Shown: positions 17,689 through 26,900, counted from the stretch's first letter. The stretch: 64,000 bases of DNA from an uncultured bacterium (GCA_949284985.1 CASDWY010000004.1:51344-115343); one strand, 5' to 3'. Numbers and translations are program-made. Notes: generated by a model from the sequence alone, not told the origin.

Positions 17689-18624
17689 ATGAGTTTGATT
17701 AAAACAAATGCGATAATTGAACAACATTTGCATGGCGCATATGGCGTTGATTTTTTAAATTGCTCGCTTGAAGAGTTAGTCTTTTGTGCAAAAAAATTTT
17801 TTGAAGATGGAGTTGTGATGTTTTTGCCAACTTTGGCAACGGCACCCATAGAAGTTCTACAAAGGCAAATTAAGATAATAAAATCTGCAATGGGCTTGTT
17901 AGAAAAAGAATACAAAACCGCTAAGATATTAGGTGTAAATCTTGAGGCTTGTTTTATTTCACCGGCGAAAAAAGGAATTCATGATGAAACCCAATTGTTA
18001 GATTTGTCAGTCTGTAACTTTAAGAAGCTGGAAGATGAAGTTATAAGACTTGTTACTATAGCACCGGAGATGGATAGCGCAGGAGTTTTTGTTAATTATT
18101 TGCATTCAAAAAAAATTAAAGTTTTTGCAGGACATACAATGGCACATGATCTTTCATCAGTTGATGGCGTGACGCATTTGTTTAATGCAATGTCAGGAAT
18201 TAATCATAGGGAAAAAAACACTGTTACTTCTGCACTTTTGAATGATAATTTGTATTGTGAGCTTATTGCTGATGGTTTTCATGTTGATTACGATAATGTA
18301 AAACTTGTATTAAAGGTTAAACCGTTGGATAAAGTTATACTTATTTCAGATGCTTTGCCAATAGCAAAGAGTAATAAAAATGAAATGGAGTTTTGCTCAA
18401 AGAAGATTTATTTAAGAGATGGAAAGGCAACAGATGTAAATGGTGTTATTGCAGGATCCTCTATGCTTTTGACCGATATTATTAGGAAATTGGTGCAAAA
18501 TAATATTTTAGAATTGCAGCTGCTTTGTGAATTGGCATCAAATACTTCTAGACTTTTTGGGTTAAAGAATAATAACTATATTTTGTGGGATGAAGATTTG
18601 AATATTGTAGAAGTAGGCGGTTAA
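17689..18624 (+). CDS. nagA: N-acetylglucosamine-6-phosphate deacetylase-like protein
   Basis: A 311-residue amidohydrolase resembling NagA: 'EQHLHGAYGVDF' gives a metal-binding HxH pattern, then 'NLEACFISPAKKGIHDE', 'VFAGHTMA', 'THLFNAMSGINHRE', 'IADGFHVD' and the catalytic Asp in 'LISDALP'. It would release acetate from GlcNAc-6-phosphate for cell-wall sugar recycling. It is shorter than typical NagA (about 380 residues): the N-terminal beta-sandwich part is missing and the usual 'EGPF' is 'EACF', though the Glu is kept. No strong Shine-Dalgarno sequence precedes the ATG. It ends 13 bases before a convergent pilin-like gene. Confidence 0.82.
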   Translation: MSLIKTNAIIEQHLHGAYGVDFLNCSLEELVFCAKKFFEDGVVMFLPTLATAPIEVLQRQIKIIKSAMGLLEKEYKTAKILGVNLEACFISPAKKGIHDETQLLDLSVCNFKKLEDEVIRLVTIAPEMDSAGVFVNYLHSKKIKVFAGHTMAHDLSSVDGVTHLFNAMSGINHREKNTVTSALLNDNLYCELIADGFHVDYDNVKLVLKVKPLDKVILISDALPIAKSNKNEMEFCSKKIYLRDGKATDVNGVIAGSSMLLTDIIRKLVQNNILELQLLCELASNTSRLFGLKNNNYILWDEDLNIVEVGG

Positions 18625-18637
18625 AATTTTAGTTATT

Positions 18638-19354
18638 TTATTCCCATTGTATAGTTTTTCCTTTTAAGTAATCCATATTTTCTTTGTGAATTACCCAAAC
18701 AGTGCACCCCATGCCGTGATATAGCTTTTCTTTATCTGTTAAGTTGCAGTAGTCAGGTATTTTTCTAGTCACTTGTCCTTTTTCACCAATTGGAACAATC
18801 TTTTCTTTTGTTACGTAAAACTGAAACTGGTCTCTACCAAGTTCATTTGGACCTTTGAGTCCATTTATATCTACTCTAAAATCAGCGCATATGTCAGTTA
18901 ATTTTCCATCTGTTTTGTTACAATTTGGATTGCCAAGCCAGACCGGCCAAATTAGTACACCGTCGGGAAAACGGTGGGAAGGGAACCATATGTATGGGTT
19001 GTTATTCATATAACTTGTTTGAGCTTGTATTTTTTGCGCCATTATATCTTCTGCGTTGGTTTCTGATAATAATCTTTTTAAAAATAAGTGTTCTGAATTG
19101 TTTGGAATACGTGAGCCATTTTCGTCATATTGACTTGCAGTGAGGTTCCATTTAGGTACAGGTCCGTACTTTAGTTTTGCATATTCATATGCATGGTCGA
19201 GTTCAGCATAAACCTTTTTTAGTTGTGTAACCGTTTTTCGTTCGTTTATCTTATAGATAAGATTAGGCACAGTCAAACTTGCAATTACTCCTATAATTGC
19301 AAGTGAAACAAGTACTTCTGCAAGTGAAAATGCTTTTTTTGATATATTTTTCAT
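18638..19354 (-). CDS. Pilin-like protein with type IV prepilin leader (paralogue 1)
   Basis: About 238 residues with a class III signal: the short leader MKNISKKA is followed by 'FSLAEVLVSLAIIGVIAS', the hydrophobic N-terminal helix of type IV pilins and type II pseudopilins with Glu at +5. The residue before the cleavage site is Ala, not the usual Gly. The globular part contains 'DINGLKGPNELGRDQFQFYV', a loop shared with the other three pilin-like genes here, and ends 'CTVWVIHKENMDYLKG'. I use the ATG at 19354; a TTG three codons upstream is possible. Likely a minor pilin or pseudopilin; no pilus assembly genes are adjacent. Confidence 0.85.
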   Translation of the reverse strand: MKNISKKAFSLAEVLVSLAIIGVIASLTVPNLIYKINERKTVTQLKKVYAELDHAYEYAKLKYGPVPKWNLTASQYDENGSRIPNNSEHLFLKRLLSETNAEDIMAQKIQAQTSYMNNNPYIWFPSHRFPDGVLIWPVWLGNPNCNKTDGKLTDICADFRVDINGLKGPNELGRDQFQFYVTKEKIVPIGEKGQVTRKIPDYCNLTDKEKLYHGMGCTVWVIHKENMDYLKGKTIQWE

Positions 19355-19454
19355 AAAGAACAATTTATATTATTACTAAAACTTATTATATCATATTTGA
19401 TTTGAATGTGTATAAATAATAAGTGTGGTTTGTACAATTGATACAAATATTAAC

Positions 19455-19482
19455 TTGAAATCTATGCTTATTGTAGTAAAAT
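19455..19482 (+). promoter_or_regulatory. Promoter of glyQ
   Basis: TTGAAA (19455-19460) and TAAAAT (19477-19482) are separated by 16 bases, a good sigma-70-type promoter about 50 bases before the glyQ start. The short leader that follows shows no T-box-like structure. Confidence 0.55.
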
Positions 19483-19534
19483 AAACAATGCACAGTTGTG
19501 CAGAATATGAATACATATAAAAAGGAATATAAAG

Positions 19535-20428
19535 TTGGCTTTAACATTTCAAGAATTAATTTTAAATCTTTCAAAATTTTGGTCAGATTATGGTTGTATA
19601 ATTCAACAGCCGTATGATATTGAAAAAGGTGCAAGCACGATGAATCCGGCAACGTTTTTGCGTTCGCTTGGTCCAGAACCTTGGAATACTGCTATGGTAG
19701 AGCCATGTAGACGTCCGACAGATGCCAGATATGGCGAAAATCCAAATCGTTTGGGGCATTATTTTCAATACCAAGTTATTCTTAAGCCTTCACCTAATAA
19801 TGCGCAAGAATTATATTTAAAGAGTTTAGAGGCAATGGGAATAGATTTAACAAAACATGATGTTAGGTTTGTTGAAGATAATTGGGAGTCTCCGACGCTT
19901 GGAGCGGCAGGTGTAGGTTGGGAAGTTTGGTTGGATGGTATGGAAGTTACGCAATTTACATATTTTCAACAAGTTGGCGGTTTAGAGATTAAACCTGTTG
20001 CGCTTGAGCTTACTTATGGGCTTGAAAGAATAGCTATGTATCTGCAGAACGTAAATTCTGTTTTTGATGTTATGTGGAATAAAGAATTGAAGTATGGTGA
20101 TATTTATTTGCAAAATGAAATAGAACAATCAAAGTATAACTTTGAATATTCGTCGGCTAACAGACTTTTTACTATGTTTGATTTGTATGAAAAAGAAGTT
20201 TTAAGCTGTGTTGAAGCTTGTCTTGTTTTGCCTGCTTATGATTATGTTCTTAAGTGTTCTCACACTTTTAATCTTTTAGATGCAAGAGGTGTTATTTCAA
20301 AGGACGAGAGAATAAACTTTATAAACAGAATAAGAAGAATGGCAGCAATGGTGGCTAAGTTGTATGTTGAACAAAGAGAGAAATTAGGCTTTCCTCTATT
20401 AAAAAAGTGTGCGACTGCGGTTAAATAG
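19535..20428 (+). CDS. glyQ: Glycyl-tRNA synthetase alpha subunit
   Basis: A 297-residue protein matching the bacterial alpha subunit along its length: '[20 protein letters not shown]', '[20 protein letters not shown]', '[20 protein letters not shown]' and '[20 protein letters not shown]'. It carries the aminoacylation site of the alpha2-beta2 enzyme that charges tRNA-Gly. The start is TTG at 19535, after AAAGGAA with a suitable gap. The beta subunit glyS, often adjacent, is not in this window; an amino-acid permease follows instead. Confidence 0.95.
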   Translation: MALTFQELILNLSKFWSDYGCIIQQPYDIEKGASTMNPATFLRSLGPEPWNTAMVEPCRRPTDARYGENPNRLGHYFQYQVILKPSPNNAQELYLKSLEAMGIDLTKHDVRFVEDNWESPTLGAAGVGWEVWLDGMEVTQFTYFQQVGGLEIKPVALELTYGLERIAMYLQNVNSVFDVMWNKELKYGDIYLQNEIEQSKYNFEYSSANRLFTMFDLYEKEVLSCVEACLVLPAYDYVLKCSHTFNLLDARGVISKDERINFINRIRRMAAMVAKLYVEQREKLGFPLLKKCATAVK

Positions 20429-20489
20429 TTTAAAATATTTATTATTTAAAAAAAGTAGCTTCGCCAACTGATATAATTAAGGATAAAGG

Positions 20490-22070
20490 ATGAAAATTAA
20501 AAATATAATATTCAATTTTTTGTGTAATCTGGTAAAAAGAAAAAATCCGGATGAATTAATTTCACAATCACAAAAAGCAGGACTTGCAAAAAGTCTTACT
20601 GCAATTGATTTGATTATATTGGGAATAGGGGCAATAGTAGGTTCTGGTATTTTTGCGGTAGTAGGGATAGCTGCGGCAGGTGGTGCGCAAAGCCCTGGAG
20701 CAGGGCCTGCGTTAGTAATTTCAATGATAGTTGCAGCTTTTGCTTGTGTATTTTCTGCTTTATGTTATTCGGAATTTGCAGCAATGATACCTGTTGCAGG
20801 TGGAGCTTATACCTATACTTTTGCTACTCTTGGCGAATTTGGTGCTTGGATGGTAGGTTGGGTATTGATGTTGGAATATGCAATTGGTTTTATTGCGGTT
20901 GCTTGTGCGTGGTCAAATCATTTTATTCAATTATTAAAAGGGTTTTCTTCATTTTTGCCGGCTTGGGCTGCAAATCCGCCAGTATGGCTTGTTAATGATG
21001 TTAAAACCGCTACGAAAATATTAACTGACAATGGCATTGATCCTGCTACTGTTCTTCCAACAATTGGGACAATTCCTTTTGCTATTAATGTTCCTGCTAT
21101 AGTTATTATTTTAATTACAACGTTAATTCTTGTAAGAGGGACAAAAGATTCTACAAAAATGGCGGGGATTATGGTTGCTGTAAAGTTGGCAGTGATTGGT
21201 CTTTTTGTTTTTGTGGGAATGTTTTATGTGAAGCCTGCTAATTGGGTACCGTTTGCCCCTAATGGTGTTGAGGGAATTTTTGCCGGTGCATTTTTAATTT
21301 TCTTTGCTTATATTGGGTTTGATGCCTTAGCTACAACCGCAGAAGAAACAAAAAATCCTCAAAAAGATTTACCAATAGGGATTATAGGTTCATTATTAAT
21401 GACAACAGTTATATATGTATCTGTAGCTCTAGTTTTAACAGGTATTTATCCTACTTCAGGAAATGTTTCAGCAGAGTTTTTAAAGGCTCCGATGGCATAT
21501 GTTATGAGTATGGTTGGTCAAAATTGGGCAGCGGGGTTGATTTCTATAGGTTCACTTGCAGGATTGACATCTGTGCTTTTGGTTTTGGAATTGGCTTCAA
21601 CAAGAATTCTTTATGCGATGAGTAGAGACAACTTTATTTCTAGAAGGTTTCAGGTGTTACATCCTAAATTTAAAACTCCTCATGTTTTAACTTGGACTGT
21701 TGCAGTCATATGTATTTTAGGAACTTTGACACTGGATTTGAATGTTGCGGCAGAATTGTGTAATTTTGGTACATTTACATCTTTCATTATAGTTTGTGTT
21801 GCGGTTTTAATACTAAGGAAAACTGATCCAAAACGTTATAGACCATTTAAGGTTCCTTTTTCACCTTGGTTTCCGCTTGCCGGGATTGTTTGTTGCGTGT
21901 TTCTTATGGTTATGAAATTTCAAGAACAGTCTGATTCAGCGTTACTTTTTCCATTATGGTTGTTAATTGGTATTGTGATATATGCTACATATGGATATAA
22001 GAAAAATAGAATAATAGAAGAAAATGCCGCTCAAAATTTAGAAGCTGAGAAGACAAAGATAGGAGTATGA
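20490..22070 (+). CDS. Amino-acid permease, APC superfamily (CAT type), copy 1
   Basis: A 526-residue membrane protein with about twelve transmembrane helices. After a cytoplasmic N-terminus the first helix holds 'LGIGAIVGSGIFAVVGIAA', the substrate-binding turn of APC transporters. 'FFAYIGFDALATTAEETKNP' followed by a DLPIGI segment is the signature of the cationic amino acid transporter subgroup. It imports or exchanges amino acids across the cytoplasmic membrane; specificity cannot be read from sequence. A close paralogue begins one base after its TGA stop, so the two are co-expressed. Confidence 0.9.
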   Translation: MKIKNIIFNFLCNLVKRKNPDELISQSQKAGLAKSLTAIDLIILGIGAIVGSGIFAVVGIAAAGGAQSPGAGPALVISMIVAAFACVFSALCYSEFAAMIPVAGGAYTYTFATLGEFGAWMVGWVLMLEYAIGFIAVACAWSNHFIQLLKGFSSFLPAWAANPPVWLVNDVKTATKILTDNGIDPATVLPTIGTIPFAINVPAIVIILITTLILVRGTKDSTKMAGIMVAVKLAVIGLFVFVGMFYVKPANWVPFAPNGVEGIFAGAFLIFFAYIGFDALATTAEETKNPQKDLPIGIIGSLLMTTVIYVSVALVLTGIYPTSGNVSAEFLKAPMAYVMSMVGQNWAAGLISIGSLAGLTSVLLVLELASTRILYAMSRDNFISRRFQVLHPKFKTPHVLTWTVAVICILGTLTLDLNVAAELCNFGTFTSFIIVCVAVLILRKTDPKRYRPFKVPFSPWFPLAGIVCCVFLMVMKFQEQSDSALLFPLWLLIGIVIYATYGYKKNRIIEENAAQNLEAEKTKIGV

Positions 22071-22071
22071 T

Positions 22072-23625
22072 TTGGCAACAAAATTTATAGAAAATTTACT
22101 TAAGAAAAAAACAGCTGATGAAATAATTAGTGAATCAAAGTCTTCTGGTTTAAAAAAGACGTTAAGTGCATTTGATTTAATTATACTAGGTATAGGGGCA
22201 GTTGTTGGTACAGGTATTTTTACAATAGTAGGGATAGCTGCGCAAGGTGGTCCAAATGGAGTAGCAGCAGGACCGGCATTAATTATTTCAATGTTAGTTG
22301 CAGCAGTAGCTTGTTTTTTTTCAGCTTTATGTTATTCAGAATTTGCGTCTATGATTCCTACTGCCGGCAGCTCTTATTCTTATACATATGCAACAATGGG
22401 TGAATTTGCTGCGTGGATGGTCGGTTGGATTTTGATGTTGGAATATGCTATAGGAAATATTGCTGTAGCCAGTGCTTGGACGGGATATTTGTTTCATTTT
22501 TTGAAAGGGTTTCCGTTTTTGCCTAGTTGGTTGTTAAATCCACCAATGTGGCTAGTTAATGATTATCGTTCTGCAATAGCTGTTTGTGAACAAAATGGAT
22601 TAGATCCTCATACACAAATACCATATATATTTGATAAAATACCTTTTGCTGTTAATGTTCCAGCTATAGTTATAGTGATTTTAGTTTCGCTTGTTTTGGT
22701 AAAAGGAGTTCGTGAATCAGCCAGATGGGCGGGGATAATGGTTGCCATAAACTTAAGCGTAATTATGACGTTTGTGGTGGCAGGAATGTTTTATGTAAAG
22801 CCTGAAAATTGGACACCTTTTGCCCCAAATGGTTTAGAAGGAATTTTTATGGGGGCTTTTATTATATTTTTTGCGTATATAGGGTTTGATGCTATTTCAA
22901 CAACAGCGGAAGAAACAAAAAATCCACAAAGGGATTTGCCAATTGGTATTATAGGAACGCTTGTGGTATGTACGATTTTGTATGTGACAGTGGCGCTTGT
23001 TTTAACAGGAATGGTGCCATTTCAAAATATAGATTTTCAGGCTCCATTGGCACATGCGATGAGGCTTGTGGGCAAGAATTGGATAGCTTTTATTATTTCT
23101 GTGGGAGCGCTTGCAGGGTTGACTTCTGTGTTGTTGATTTATCAACTTGGTACAACAAGAATTCTTTATGCGATGAGTCGGGATAAGTTTTTGCCTCGTT
23201 CTTTACAGACACTTCATCCTAAATATCAAACTCCTGCATTTTTAACATGGATAACTGCAGCTGTGGTTATTGCAGGTGCGTTGTTTATGGATATTGGAAT
23301 TTCAGCTGACTTGTGTAATTTTGGCACATTTACTTCTTTTATAATTGTATGTATTGCGGTCATTATTTTGCGTAAAAAAGAGCCTAATAGACCACGTCCC
23401 TTTAGGGTTCCGTTTGCACCTGTTACACCGATTATTGGTGTAGTGTGTTGTTTAGGGCTTATGATTTGTAAGTTAAAAACTCTTTCTGATTCAGCGATTT
23501 TATTCCCTGTTTGGTTGCTTATAGGTGCAGTAATTTATTTTGCATATGGATACAGGCAGAATCGTTTGGCAGAGCTGCGTGTTATTGCAAGACAGCGACT
23601 CGAAAAGAAAAAGACACAGGTTTAG
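22072..23625 (+). CDS. Amino-acid permease, APC superfamily (CAT type), copy 2
   Basis: A 517-residue tandem paralogue of the preceding permease, with 'LGIGAVVGTGIFTIVGIAA', 'YSEFASMIPTAGSSYSYTYA' and 'YIGFDAISTTAEETKNPQRD'. It starts at TTG 22072, with AGGAG six bases upstream inside the end of the first gene. The binding-site loops differ slightly from copy 1 (GTGIFTI versus GSGIFAV), so the pair may differ in substrate, or form a heteromer (inference). A minus-strand-oriented hairpin follows. Confidence 0.9.
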   Translation: MATKFIENLLKKKTADEIISESKSSGLKKTLSAFDLIILGIGAVVGTGIFTIVGIAAQGGPNGVAAGPALIISMLVAAVACFFSALCYSEFASMIPTAGSSYSYTYATMGEFAAWMVGWILMLEYAIGNIAVASAWTGYLFHFLKGFPFLPSWLLNPPMWLVNDYRSAIAVCEQNGLDPHTQIPYIFDKIPFAVNVPAIVIVILVSLVLVKGVRESARWAGIMVAINLSVIMTFVVAGMFYVKPENWTPFAPNGLEGIFMGAFIIFFAYIGFDAISTTAEETKNPQRDLPIGIIGTLVVCTILYVTVALVLTGMVPFQNIDFQAPLAHAMRLVGKNWIAFIISVGALAGLTSVLLIYQLGTTRILYAMSRDKFLPRSLQTLHPKYQTPAFLTWITAAVVIAGALFMDIGISADLCNFGTFTSFIIVCIAVIILRKKEPNRPRPFRVPFAPVTPIIGVVCCLGLMICKLKTLSDSAILFPVWLLIGAVIYFAYGYRQNRLAELRVIARQRLEKKKTQV

Positions 23626-23626
23626 C

Positions 23627-23655
23627 ATAAATAAAAGCTGTATCTCAGATACAGC
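23627..23655 (-). terminator. Terminator of the small minus-strand gene at 23700
   Basis: GCTGTATC (23637-23644), loop TCA, GATACAGC (23648-23655) is a perfect eight-pair stem. Read on the minus strand it is followed by TTTTATTTAT, so it terminates the gene ending at 23700. On the plus strand there is no T tract, although it may also protect the 3' end of the permease transcript. Confidence 0.65.
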
Positions 23656-23671
23656 GAAAAAGGAGTGGACT

Positions 23672-23734
23672 ATGAGTTATAAGTCAGTAGAATTAGTCTT
23701 TAGATTTTTGTGTCAAAACTATGCGTTTCAGTAA
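23672..23734 (+). CDS. Possible 20-residue small ORF with strong ribosome site
   Basis: ATG at 23672 is preceded by AAAAAGGAG with a six-base gap, an excellent ribosome binding site, directly after the hairpin that follows the permeases. The frame encodes only 20 residues, ending YAFQ, and runs 35 bases into the 3' end of the convergent gene. It could be a real small protein or a chance purine-rich stretch. Confidence 0.2.
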   Translation: MSYKSVELVFRFLCQNYAFQ

Positions 23735-23957
23735 CATCGCGCATAATGGCACCTAGGTTATAGGCTTGCCTGTTATATTGATTGATTTGTTCAGTAACAT
23801 CGCCGTTAAAAACTTTTTCATTTTTTTCAAAAAAATCGAACACAGGTGTCCATAGACTGGAAACTTGTTTTTCTAGTGTTCTTTGTGCTTCTTGAAGGGT
23901 TCTGGTTGGCACTTTTATATTTAAACCAAAAGGTTTGTTAAATAGTCCGTCAGTCAA
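23700..23957 (-). CDS. Small hypothetical protein, 85 residues
   Basis: An 85-residue protein starting at TTG (23957), preceded by CGGAG at a normal distance. It has no signal peptide or membrane segment and is mostly helical and amphipathic ('VPTRTLQEAQRTLEKQVSSL', 'QINQYNRQAYNLGAI'). TATACT, in AAATTATACTATC upstream, looks like a -10 box, and a good terminator follows, so it appears to be its own unit. I do not recognise the family. Confidence 0.6.
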   Translation of the reverse strand: MTDGLFNKPFGLNIKVPTRTLQEAQRTLEKQVSSLWTPVFDFFEKNEKVFNGDVTEQINQYNRQAYNLGAIMRDVTETHSFDTKI

Positions 23958-24097
23958 TTTTGTTACTCCGCTAATCTGATAGTATAATTTTCGACACTAA
24001 TTACTTTTTCTTTAATGATTAGCAGATGATTGTAAAAAAAATGTTACAAAATTTTATATTTTAAAATTGATTAGTATAAACGGCAGAAGAAAAAATC

Positions 24098-24535
24098 TTA
24101 TTGAAGACCTTTCATCCTTTCTTCAGGGTCGGATATATTTGTTATTCTAAGACCAAAATTGTCATCGATAACTACTACTTCACCGTTAGCAACGTGTTTT
24201 CCGTTTGCATAAAGAGCAACAGGCTCGCCTGCAACTTTATCAAGTTCTACGATAGATCCTCTTGTAAGCTCGAGAACTTTTTTGATAGGGAGTTCACATC
24301 TACCTAGTTCTACGGTTAATTGAAGTTTAACATCCATAAGAAGATCGAGGTTTTGATTTTCTTCTCCAGAGGTTTGTGTGGAGGCGTCAAAAGATGCGAA
24401 TTGAATAGGTTGAACTGTCACCGGTTCAGAATAATCTTCTTGATTACTAGAATTGGCAGAATTGACATTTTCGGCGTTAATTTCTTCTATATTTGGATTT
24501 TGATTTTCATTTGTATTGAATTCGTCGTCAAGCAT
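24098..24535 (-). CDS. fliN: Flagellar motor switch protein FliN
   Basis: A 145-residue protein. The first 60 residues are acidic and Asn-rich, probably disordered; the C-terminal SpoA domain starts at 'NLDLLMDVKLQLTVELGR' and includes 'LTRGSIVELDKVAGEPVALY' and 'VIDDNFGLRITNI'. It builds the C ring at the cytoplasmic base of the flagellum with FliM, encoded 12 bases upstream. It is the last gene of the motA-motB-fliL-fliM-fliN unit. Confidence 0.93.
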   Translation of the reverse strand: MLDDEFNTNENQNPNIEEINAENVNSANSSNQEDYSEPVTVQPIQFASFDASTQTSGEENQNLDLLMDVKLQLTVELGRCELPIKKVLELTRGSIVELDKVAGEPVALYANGKHVANGEVVVIDDNFGLRITNISDPEERMKGLQ

Positions 24536-24547
24536 TTTGCCCCCTTG

Positions 24548-25573
24548 TTATATATAAGCTTTTAGTATATCGTCTGTTTCGTTGTATCTATCTGTAATTT
24601 TAACGGATATTTTATTTTTAATTGTTCCGGGTCGTACAAAGAACTTTTTGTTTTGATTTACTTCCATAATCAAGTTATCAGTAACTTTGTTATTTAATTT
24701 TATAACATCACCCACTTTAAGCTCAAGTAGGTCTTGGACCTGTGCTTCGGTTTCTCCAAGAATCACTTTTATACCGACAGTGGAGGTGTTTAATTTACTT
24801 ATCATTTGTTGGCGTTCTTCGCTTGTCGCAACAAGTCCTTTTGATTGATAAATGTGCTGCGTGGATAAAAGCGGTAAAACATTTTCTAACATTGGATAAG
24901 GAAAACAAAGACTAATTAATCCAAAGTGTTTTCCTCCAACTTGAACTTCTAGGGTAACAAGAGTTACAATTTCGCTTGGTGTAGCGACTTGAACCATCGT
25001 GAAATTGTTATCAAGTCCAACTATATTCCCTTGAACAGGCATAATATGTTTCCAAGCACCTTCTAAAGTTTTTACTGTACGTTCAACTACTTTTTTGGCT
25101 AAGGATTCTTCTATATCAGTGAGTTCTCGATTGTTGTTTTCACTCACTCCAACACCGCCAAGCATACGGTCAACAATGCTGGATAATACTTCAAAGCTTA
25201 TACCTATAAGTGCTTGACCAGGAAGTGGAGATAGTTCAAATATACCAATTGTTATTGGTGTTGGCATTGATCTTGTAAATTCATCATAAGTAAGTTGGTC
25301 AACAGATACAACATTTACTTCCAGGTGCATGCGAAGGTAGGCAGTTAAGGTCATTGATACTTGTCTGGAAAATTCTCTGTGTATATCTAAAAGACCTCTG
25401 AGGTGATCTTTGGAAAATTTATCCGGACGTCTGAAATTGTACAGTTTGTACCCAATTTTATATTCTTCTTCTTCTTCAGCTTGGGTAAGATAAAGTTCTG
25501 CGTCATCAATGTTTAATGACGACAGATTTGACAGTGTTTCTTCTATTTCTTGATTAATGTTTTGTTCTTCCAA
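24548..25573 (-). CDS. fliM: Flagellar motor switch protein FliM
   Basis: A 341-residue protein with the FliM middle domain ('FSKDHLRGLLDIHREFSRQ', 'DEFTRSMPTPITIGIFEL', 'GGVGVSENNNRELTDIEE') and a C-terminal SpoA domain ('VILGETEAQVQDLLELKVGD'). The N-terminus lacks the classic 'LSQ-EID' CheY-binding peptide, though an acidic helix is present there. It sets rotor direction in response to CheY-P. The start is TTG at 25573, after GAGG. It lies between fliL and fliN. Confidence 0.93.
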   Translation of the reverse strand: MEEQNINQEIEETLSNLSSLNIDDAELYLTQAEEEEEYKIGYKLYNFRRPDKFSKDHLRGLLDIHREFSRQVSMTLTAYLRMHLEVNVVSVDQLTYDEFTRSMPTPITIGIFELSPLPGQALIGISFEVLSSIVDRMLGGVGVSENNNRELTDIEESLAKKVVERTVKTLEGAWKHIMPVQGNIVGLDNNFTMVQVATPSEIVTLVTLEVQVGGKHFGLISLCFPYPMLENVLPLLSTQHIYQSKGLVATSEERQQMISKLNTSTVGIKVILGETEAQVQDLLELKVGDVIKLNNKVTDNLIMEVNQNKKFFVRPGTIKNKISVKITDRYNETDDILKAYI

Positions 25574-25591
25574 TGCTAAAGATCCTCTATC

Positions 25592-26224
25592 TTACTGCAT
25601 TATGAATTGTCCGAAGCTTACTCGCATAACTTCTCTTTCTCCGTTAAAGAGTGCATCAACTGATTCTGCAATTTGTTCTTTAGCAAGCTCTTTGCCCGGA
25701 ACAGTAGCTAATTCATCTGATGTTTTGCTGGAAAGAGTAGAAATAATGGTGTCTCTAATAGCAGGTTTAAATTGATTCATTTCCTCTTCAATAAACTTCA
25801 TAGGGTCAGCAGGTGGAGGCGCACCATGACCAGAACTTTCAGGGGCTTTAGCCGAAGAAAATGCTGCTCTTTCCATATCTGTTTTTGAAAGTTCTAATGC
25901 TACGTTAACTTTTAAGTATCTTCTGGGGTTAACGTCTGCTAGGTTCATTGTAAACTCACCCATATCAACAATCAAACCTCTTTCTATTTCTTCTCCTACC
26001 TCTTCTGTTTGTTCGGTATCTGAGTTTGACATTGAAATTGTGTCAATTTTGTTAGAAAGCTTTTGTGTTGTTATAAAATTGACAATGAAAATTATTGTAC
26101 ATATTAGAATTGTTGTAATCAAGTTAATTGCAACAATTCTTCCCAGACTGTTATTTGCTGGGGTTGATGTTTTTTCTTCTCCTGTTTGTGGTTTTATATC
26201 TCTTGGTTGGTTTGGTTTTGCCAT
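25592..26224 (-). CDS. fliL: Flagellar basal-body-associated protein FliL
   Basis: A 210-residue protein with one transmembrane helix near residues 30-50 ('IVAINLITTILICTIIFIV') and a periplasmic FliL domain ('DMGEFTMNLADVNPRRYLKV', 'NVALELSKTD', ending 'REVMRVSFGQFIMQ'). A Pro- and Gly-rich insertion near residues 125-135 is not typical. FliL surrounds the stator units and supports torque. It lies between motB and fliM. Confidence 0.9.
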   Translation of the reverse strand: MAKPNQPRDIKPQTGEEKTSTPANNSLGRIVAINLITTILICTIIFIVNFITTQKLSNKIDTISMSNSDTEQTEEVGEEIERGLIVDMGEFTMNLADVNPRRYLKVNVALELSKTDMERAAFSSAKAPESSGHGAPPPADPMKFIEEEMNQFKPAIRDTIISTLSSKTSDELATVPGKELAKEQIAESVDALFNGEREVMRVSFGQFIMQ

Positions 26225-26237
26225 TTTTTTTCTCCAA

Positions 26238-26900
26238 CTATTTACTGCTTAGTACTATTATATCAACTCTTCTGTTTTTCGCTCTACCGCTACTTTGAGT
26301 GTTGTCTGCTATGGGCACATATTCTCCGTAACCTACTGCTGATAAACGTTTAGGGCTGATTAAATCTTGCTGTGTTAGGTATTTGATTATGTTTGTCGCC
26401 CTTGCTGTTGACAGTTCCCAGTTTGATGGAAATTTGTCATTTTGTATTGGAGTTGAATCTGTGTGACCTTCTATTATGATCGGATTTTTTAGATCTTTCA
26501 ACTCAGATGCTATTTTTTCAAGAGTATACTTTGCATCCGATTTTATTATAGCAGAACCTTCGTCAAAAAGCATTGTATCATTTATACGAATTATTGTTCC
26601 ACGACTTTCTTTTACTACACTTAATGATGTATTATTGCTAAATTTTTCTTTTAATATTTTATACAATTCTTCGTTTTTATCAGATTCTTCAATTAGTTCT
26701 TTTTGTTTAATTGTGGAGCTAATTTCTGCCTTTTGTGGTTGAAAAGTTTTTTTGAGAATGTTGCTTAATTCTTTTGAATCTTGAACAGATATAGCATACA
26801 TAACCATAAATAAGGCTAAAAGCATTGTTACAAAGTCTGCGTATGAAACTACCCATCGATTTATATAGTCTTTTGAGTTTGAATAGTAATCGTTTTTCAT
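26238..26900 (-). CDS. motB: Flagellar stator protein MotB
   Basis: A 220-residue protein with one N-terminal transmembrane helix that contains the proton-binding Asp ('WVVSYADFVTMLLALFMVMY', Asp near residue 22) and a C-terminal OmpA-type peptidoglycan-binding domain ('IIEGHTDSTPIQ', 'NWELSTARATNIIKYL', 'GRAKNRRVDIIV'). It anchors the stator to the cell wall and passes ions with MotA. Its ATG overlaps the motA stop by one base, so the subunits are made together. Ion choice (proton or sodium) is not certain. Confidence 0.93.
   Translation of the reverse strand: MKNDYYSNSKDYINRWVVSYADFVTMLLALFMVMYAISVQDSKELSNILKKTFQPQKAEISSTIKQKELIEESDKNEELYKILKEKFSNNTSLSVVKESRGTIIRINDTMLFDEGSAIIKSDAKYTLEKIASELKDLKNPIIIEGHTDSTPIQNDKFPSNWELSTARATNIIKYLTQQDLISPKRLSAVGYGEYVPIADNTQSSGRAKNRRVDIIVLSSK

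Noticed and set aside
19364..19534. Possible T-box leader in front of glyQ.
   Set aside because: The leader after the promoter is only about 45 bases and has no T-box sequence or antiterminator pairing.
22068..22070. Recoding of TGA, as in some uncultivated lineages.
   Set aside because: TGA ends several clear genes here (for example the first permease and motA), and no conserved gene needs TGA to be read through.
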